Assembly: GCA_947259415.1 (NCBI GenBank)
Contig: CAMYMI010000002.1
Location: 124,001 to 188,000 of the forward strand
DNA length: 64,000 nucleotides
Source: an uncultured Ectothiorhodospiraceae bacterium
GTDB taxonomy: Bacteria > Pseudomonadota > Gammaproteobacteria > UBA9214
Direction: 5' to 3'
Shown here: positions 60,410-64,000 of the stretch, piece by piece
Layout: each line of letters starts with the position of its first letter
Numbering within the stretch: position 1 is the stretch's first letter
Position numbers and translations under genes: made by a program
Notes under the pieces: model-generated
What the model was told of the DNA's origin: nothing
The model's input: the letters and a program-made list of their open reading frames with translations, nothing else
The model's database searches: none

Positions 60410-60440
60410 AGAAAGGCCGCGGACACGCGGCCTTTCTTTT
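60410..60440 (+). terminator. intrinsic terminator after the FadL-like gene
   Basis: AGAAAGGCCGCG and CGCGGCCTTTCT around a 3-base loop, followed by TTTT. Confidence 0.9.
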
Positions 60441-60491
60441 GCCTACAGGGATGTAGGTACATCGCGCGAGATGTGAAGTGTGGAATGTGAG

Positions 60492-60650
60492 ATGTAGGAG
60501 CGCCTCGCAGGCGCGATTGACGACGCGTGAACTATTAAGAAGTGAAACGTGTAAGGTGGCAGGGTGCGCAATGCGCACCGCACACCAGATCGCGCCTGCG
60601 AGGCGCTCCTACATTTTATCCTCGATCGCTATTGCGAGGCGCTCCTACAA
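60492..60650. repeat. Pseudomonas-type REP cluster (GTAGGAGCGCCTCGC)
   Basis: GTAGGAGCGCCTCGCAGGCG at 60494 on plus, and its complement (CGCCTGCGAGGCGCTCCTAC) at 60592-60612, with a third, shortened copy ending 60648 (GCGAGGCGCTCCTAC). This is the pattern of REP units known from Pseudomonas and relatives. Confidence 0.8.
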
Positions 60651-60716
60651 CTCGCATTTCACCCTCACGTCTTGCTTTTCACGCTTTAATCCTTCCATGG
60701 ATTCCGTGGCCAGAAA

Positions 60717-60793
60717 GTAGGTCATGTTAGGCGCGTAGTGCTGTAGCACGACACTCATAATGTCGGATTACGCTACCGCTAATCCGACCTACA
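60717..60793. repeat. palindromic repeat shared with the 44.9-kb element
   Basis: GTAGGTCATGTTAGGCGCG, then GTCGGATTACGCTA/GCTAATCCGACC. The inner part matches 44926-45001 apart from worn bases. It lies just after the RegA gene stop. Confidence 0.8.
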
Positions 60794-60816
60794 AAAGGAT
60801 CTTTCACGCTTTCCAG

Positions 60817-61377
60817 TCATTCCCTCACCGGTCGCTTGGCCAGCTTGCGCTGCAGGGTGCGGCGGTGCATCTTCAGGGCGCGGGCCGCGGCGGAGATATT
60901 CCCGTTGTGTTCCATCAGCACCTTTTGCAGGTGCTCCCATTCCAGCCGTCTGACCGACAGCGGCTGACCGGACGGTGCGACGGAGGCGTCGCCGGCCTCG
61001 CGCCGCAGCGCGGCCACAACCTCATCGGCATTCGCGGGCTTGGTCAGGTAATGAACGGCGCCCAGTTTGATGGCTTCCACGGCCGTGGCAACGCTGGCAT
61101 AGCCGGTCAGCATCACGATTCGGGTGTTCTCGTCGTGTGCGACCAGTTGTTTCACCAGTTCCAGGCCGGACTCGGGGCCGATGCGCAGGTCCACCACGGC
61201 ATATTCCGGTTCCTGTTGCCGGGCAAGCCGCAGTGCCGAGGCCAGGTCATGCGCGGTATGGACAACATAATTCCGTTTGCTGAGGGCGTCACCGAGCACC
61301 ATGCAATAGACCTCGTCGTCGTCAACCAGCAGCAGGGACGGGTGTTCACCCGGTGCAGGGAAGTTTTCCATTGTCAT
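60817..61377 (-). CDS. regA: RegA/PrrA/ActR-type response regulator
   Basis: A 186-aa regulator. Receiver domain with the acidic pocket D-D-D near 19-21 and phospho-acceptor D63 in V-V-D-L-R-I-G; the C-terminal Fis-type HTH contains G-N-I-S-A-A-A-R-A-L-K-M-H-R-R-T-L-Q-R-K-L, nearly invariant in RegA/PrrA. It controls redox-responsive genes (respiration, carbon fixation and others). Its ATG overlaps the RegB stop in ATGA. Confidence 0.93.
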   Translation of the reverse strand: MTMENFPAPGEHPSLLLVDDDEVYCMVLGDALSKRNYVVHTAHDLASALRLARQQEPEYAVVDLRIGPESGLELVKQLVAHDENTRIVMLTGYASVATAVEAIKLGAVHYLTKPANADEVVAALRREAGDASVAPSGQPLSVRRLEWEHLQKVLMEHNGNISAAARALKMHRRTLQRKLAKRPVRE

Positions 61378-62660
61378 GTCGTGTCAGCCGGTGTTTTCAG
61401 CAGGGGGAGAACAATCCGGGTCAGGGTGCCAGCGTCATCCCGGTTGCGGAATGACAGTGTGCCGCCCAGACGCTCGATGGTTGCATAGGCCAGGTAGAGC
61501 CCGACGCCCATGCCTTCGTTTTTTGTGGTCACTGGGGCCTTGCCCAGTTGCTCGAACACATACTGTTTCAGTCCCGGGCCCTGGTCGCAAATCTCGACCA
61601 CCAGGCTGGAGGCTGAGCAGGTGGCCTTAAGCTGTATGTTCTCGGGAGAGGCGTCTGCTGCATTGTTCAGTATGTTGACCAGTACCTGGGTGAGGGTGCG
61701 CTCGGCAATCAGTTCGCAGTCTGGGGTGATCTTGTCAGGGTGGAAACGGAGTCTGGCTTCAGGGCGCTGGGCCTGCCACTCGCTGATGACCTGCTCGAGG
61801 TAGTCCCTTACCGGCATGCGGTGTCCGGAATCGGCCCGGTTGGCGCCTGCAGATGCTGAAATAACCGACAGGGTCTCCTTGCAGCGCTCGATCTGCTGTC
61901 GGATGATGACCAGTCTGTCGCGCAGATCCTTGTCTGCCGGACCGGTGTATTCCTGCTCGAGTTCCGCGGTCAGGATGGCCATGGTGCCCAGGGGGGTGCC
62001 CAGCTCGTGTGCCGCACCGGTTGCCAGCGTGCCCATAGCGACCAGTTGTTCATTCTTCAGGGCCTGCTCGCGGGCCTCGGCCAGCTTGCGGTCCCGTTCG
62101 CGCAGGCTGTGTGCCATGCCAACAATCAGCACAGCGACAAAGCCGGCGCTCATGACAAAACCCAGCCACATGCCAAACACGTGCATTTCGAAGCCGCCGT
62201 TGTGGTGCATGCCGCCATGCGGCAGCGGGACATGGTAAGACAGCAGTGCGGTGTAGCAGCCCACCGTCAGGGCTGCCATAAACCAGGTGTAGGTCCGCGG
62301 CAGGATGGTCGCTGCAATGATCAGCGGCAACAGGAAAAACCACACGAAGGGATTGGTGGCACCGCCGGTGTAGTAAAACACTGCGGAGATGCCGGCCACA
62401 TCCAGCAGCATCTGCAGGAACAGCTCGGTATCCGTTACGGTCTGTGGTGCCTTGAGGCGCAGCAGTGTCAGTACATTCAGGCTGATCAGCAGGCAGATAA
62501 CCACTATCAGCTGCTGCTGCGGCAGGACCATTCCGTAGACACCTATCGCCAGCGATATTCCGGTGACAACCGCCAGGATGGTGATATTGCGCAGCAGAAA
62601 CAGTCGCTGCAGGTTGCGGCGGGTAGTGTCATCGGATGTCTGTGCCGTGCGGGTGGACAT
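61374..62660 (-). CDS. regB: RegB/PrrB-type redox sensor kinase
   Basis: A 428-aa kinase with about six transmembrane helices (residues about 25-190). The quinone-linked motif G-G-A-T-N-P-F is near 98-104. The H-box is A-H-E-L-G-T-P-L near 218. A conserved redox-active cysteine stands in E-R-C-K-E-T-L near 257. HATPase end G-M-G-V-G-L-Y-L-A. It signals to RegA through quinone and thiol state. Operon regB-regA with a four-base overlap. Confidence 0.93.
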   Translation of the reverse strand: MSTRTAQTSDDTTRRNLQRLFLLRNITILAVVTGISLAIGVYGMVLPQQQLIVVICLLISLNVLTLLRLKAPQTVTDTELFLQMLLDVAGISAVFYYTGGATNPFVWFFLLPLIIAATILPRTYTWFMAALTVGCYTALLSYHVPLPHGGMHHNGGFEMHVFGMWLGFVMSAGFVAVLIVGMAHSLRERDRKLAEAREQALKNEQLVAMGTLATGAAHELGTPLGTMAILTAELEQEYTGPADKDLRDRLVIIRQQIERCKETLSVISASAGANRADSGHRMPVRDYLEQVISEWQAQRPEARLRFHPDKITPDCELIAERTLTQVLVNILNNAADASPENIQLKATCSASSLVVEICDQGPGLKQYVFEQLGKAPVTTKNEGMGVGLYLAYATIERLGGTLSFRNRDDAGTLTRIVLPLLKTPADTT

Positions 62661-62937
62661 GTGGGGATGATGCAGCGACCCGTCCGCTACGGCAACCGGT
62701 GCGACACTGTGTCACATTCTGACCGGCGCTGTGTGCAGGTAGTATGTCATTGTCCTGCCACGCCATGGAGTCGGTGTTGCGAGCCATGGAGCAGGCGCTG
62801 GCAGGACACTGCCGGGCATCTGCCAGCCCGGCGGCCTTCCATATGCAAGCTATTGGATTCAAGCCACTAATCGTGGGCTCCGTGTGCACGAGAATCAAAT
62901 CCATATCCCTTTCAATGCGATAATCACAGGAACCTCT
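62661..62937. other. divergent gap between regB and the outer-membrane protein gene
   Basis: About 280 bases with no gene. It must hold promoters for both directions, but no convincing boxes were found. The AT-rich stretch 62890-62935 lies next to the plus-strand gene. Confidence 0.4.
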
Positions 62938-63975
62938 ATGTTTAATGAACGGGTTGCTGCCGTTCTCTCTCTGGTCCTGGTGGCTGTATCCGGCAAGCCA
63001 CTGGCAGCAGAGCTGCACCTGCACCACGATACAAGCCATACCCTGCATCCCGCTAATGAACCCATTGGCGTGATGGGTGCGCATACCCATCATGAAGGCA
63101 ACTGGATGTTTTCCTACCGCTGGATGCGCATGCGCATGCAAGGCAATCGGGCGGGTACGGAGCGGCTGAGTGCGAGCGAGGTGTTGGGGCAGGGATACAT
63201 GGTGGCACCCACCCGTATGACCATGGATATGCACATGTTCGGTGCCATGTACGGTGTCAGTAACGATCTGACCCTGGTGCTGATGCTGCCCTGGCTCGAT
63301 ATGGAAATGGAGCATGTCACCGGCATGGGCGGTCGCTTCACAACAGAAGCAGACGGTGTCGGCGACGTCAAACTCGGCGCACTCTACCGTCTCGGCCAGT
63401 GGGGCAGCCATCAACTGCATCTGAATGCCGGGCTGGGGCTGCCGACCGGTTCCATCGATGAGCGGGACGATACCCCGATGGGGACGAACCAGCAGCTGCC
63501 GTACCCGATGCAGACCGGCTCCGGCACCTATGACCTCCTGCCGGGCATAACCTATATTGGCGCGGCCGCACGCCTGTCCTGGGGTGCGCAGGCGCTGGCC
63601 ACGATCCGGCTGGGCGAGAATGACAACGACTATACCCTGGGCGACCGGTACCGGATGACGGCCTGGGTGTCGCGCGAGGGCACCTCGGGCTGGGGTGCCT
63701 CCTTGCGTCTCGATGCGCAATGGTGGGACGACATCGAGGGTCGGGATAGCGGGCTGGCGCCAATGATGGCCACGATGGTGCCGACTGCTGACCCGGATCT
63801 ACGCGGCGGCGAACGGCTTGATTTGCTGCTGGGGCTGGGCTTTTCCCCGGCTGACGGGGTATTTAAGTGGCATCGTCTTGCGGCCGAATGGGGCCGTCCT
63901 CTGCACCAGGATCTGAACGGGCCGCAACTGGAAACCGACTGGACCCTGACGATCGGTTGGCAGTATCCCCTCTGA
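62938..63975 (+). CDS. outer-membrane transporter-like protein, Met/His-rich
   Basis: 345 aa from ATG 62938 (AGGA upstream); a signal peptide ends K-P-L-A-A. The mature N terminus is dense in His and Met (H-L-H-H-D-T-S-H, H-T-H-H-E-G-N-W-M-F, M-R-M-R-M-Q, M-T-M-D-M-H-M), a pattern typical of copper-related envelope proteins. The rest alternates in beta-strand fashion and ends T-I-G-W-Q-Y-P-L. It resembles proteins labelled 'transporter' of the phenol-degradation/MetA type. Metal handling is an inference. Confidence 0.7.
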   Translation: MFNERVAAVLSLVLVAVSGKPLAAELHLHHDTSHTLHPANEPIGVMGAHTHHEGNWMFSYRWMRMRMQGNRAGTERLSASEVLGQGYMVAPTRMTMDMHMFGAMYGVSNDLTLVLMLPWLDMEMEHVTGMGGRFTTEADGVGDVKLGALYRLGQWGSHQLHLNAGLGLPTGSIDERDDTPMGTNQQLPYPMQTGSGTYDLLPGITYIGAAARLSWGAQALATIRLGENDNDYTLGDRYRMTAWVSREGTSGWGASLRLDAQWWDDIEGRDSGLAPMMATMVPTADPDLRGGERLDLLLGLGFSPADGVFKWHRLAAEWGRPLHQDLNGPQLETDWTLTIGWQYPL

Positions 63976-64000
63976 CCGCGGCGGCTGCGACACTACGCCG

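Larger units (their letters stand above)
60386..60816. other. 431-bp gap: terminator and two intergenic repeat families
   Basis: Holds the terminator at 60410-60440, a cluster of GTAGGAGCGCCTCGC palindromes at 60492-60650 and a palindromic repeat at 60717-60793. No gene seen. Confidence 0.7.

Overview
The window looks like a chromosome segment of a sulfur-oxidising, chemolithotrophic gammaproteobacterium. The evidence is a soxXYZA-type cluster with a soxK-like gene, a separate soxB, a TusA sulfurtransferase, an octaheme hydroxylamine-oxidoreductase-like cytochrome, a RegB/RegA-type redox two-component system, two FadL-type porins and high-GC core genes. The Chromatiales or a neighbouring order is a guess; no rRNA or complete tRNA is present to place it better.

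Layout. 0-2.6 kb: a truncated VWA-domain protein, a tRNA 3'-end-like fragment, and two AT-rich genes (GFA and SRPBCC families) that look like integron cassettes, with a probable attC site and identical core sequences bracketing the first. 2.6-5.4 kb: a peroxiredoxin-like lipoprotein, an IS200-like REP-associated tyrosine transposase (RAYT1) inside its own inverted ends, and two unknown genes. 5.6-14.2 kb: the HAO-like cytochrome and many small or poorly known genes, a DUF503 gene and an FtsH-type protease, studded with copies of one palindromic repeat (REP-A, arms GGGTCAGATCCC / GGGATCTGACCC).

14.3-29.2 kb is a REP-A-free block. It has two adjacent CsgG-like genes flanked by two very large, unrelated-looking exoproteins (1533 and 1607 aa). 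Both giants share one plan: signal peptide, long helical body, paired repeats, Pro-rich linker, Cys-containing C-terminal domain. An RHS-like stub, a third CsgG/LPP20-like protein and a His-rich small exoprotein accompany them. This is the best candidate for an undescribed export or surface system.

29.2-36.8 kb: a MITE-like palindromic element; a PflX radical-SAM / HTH-Zn-ribbon / small-protein operon; a glycine-zipper lipoprotein; a membrane protein with two DUF697-type GTPases; and RAYT2, inserted in the centre of a REP-A palindrome, which ties REP-A to its transposase.

36.8-64 kb is core metabolism and regulation: a DUF3683 FAD/Fe-S oxidoreductase, soxB, a HupE/UreJ-like protein, a 5'-broken galU, glycerate kinase, a response regulator/FecR-LysM/CHASE2-kinase operon, soxK-X-Y-Z-A, a BepA-like protease, TusA, two divergent FadL-like porins, RegBA and an outer-membrane protein rich in Met and His. 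SoxCD is not in the window, so the visible Sox set fits the branched, sulfur-forming pathway, with TusA able to relay sulfane sulfur. Starts were chosen from ribosome-binding sites and signal peptides.
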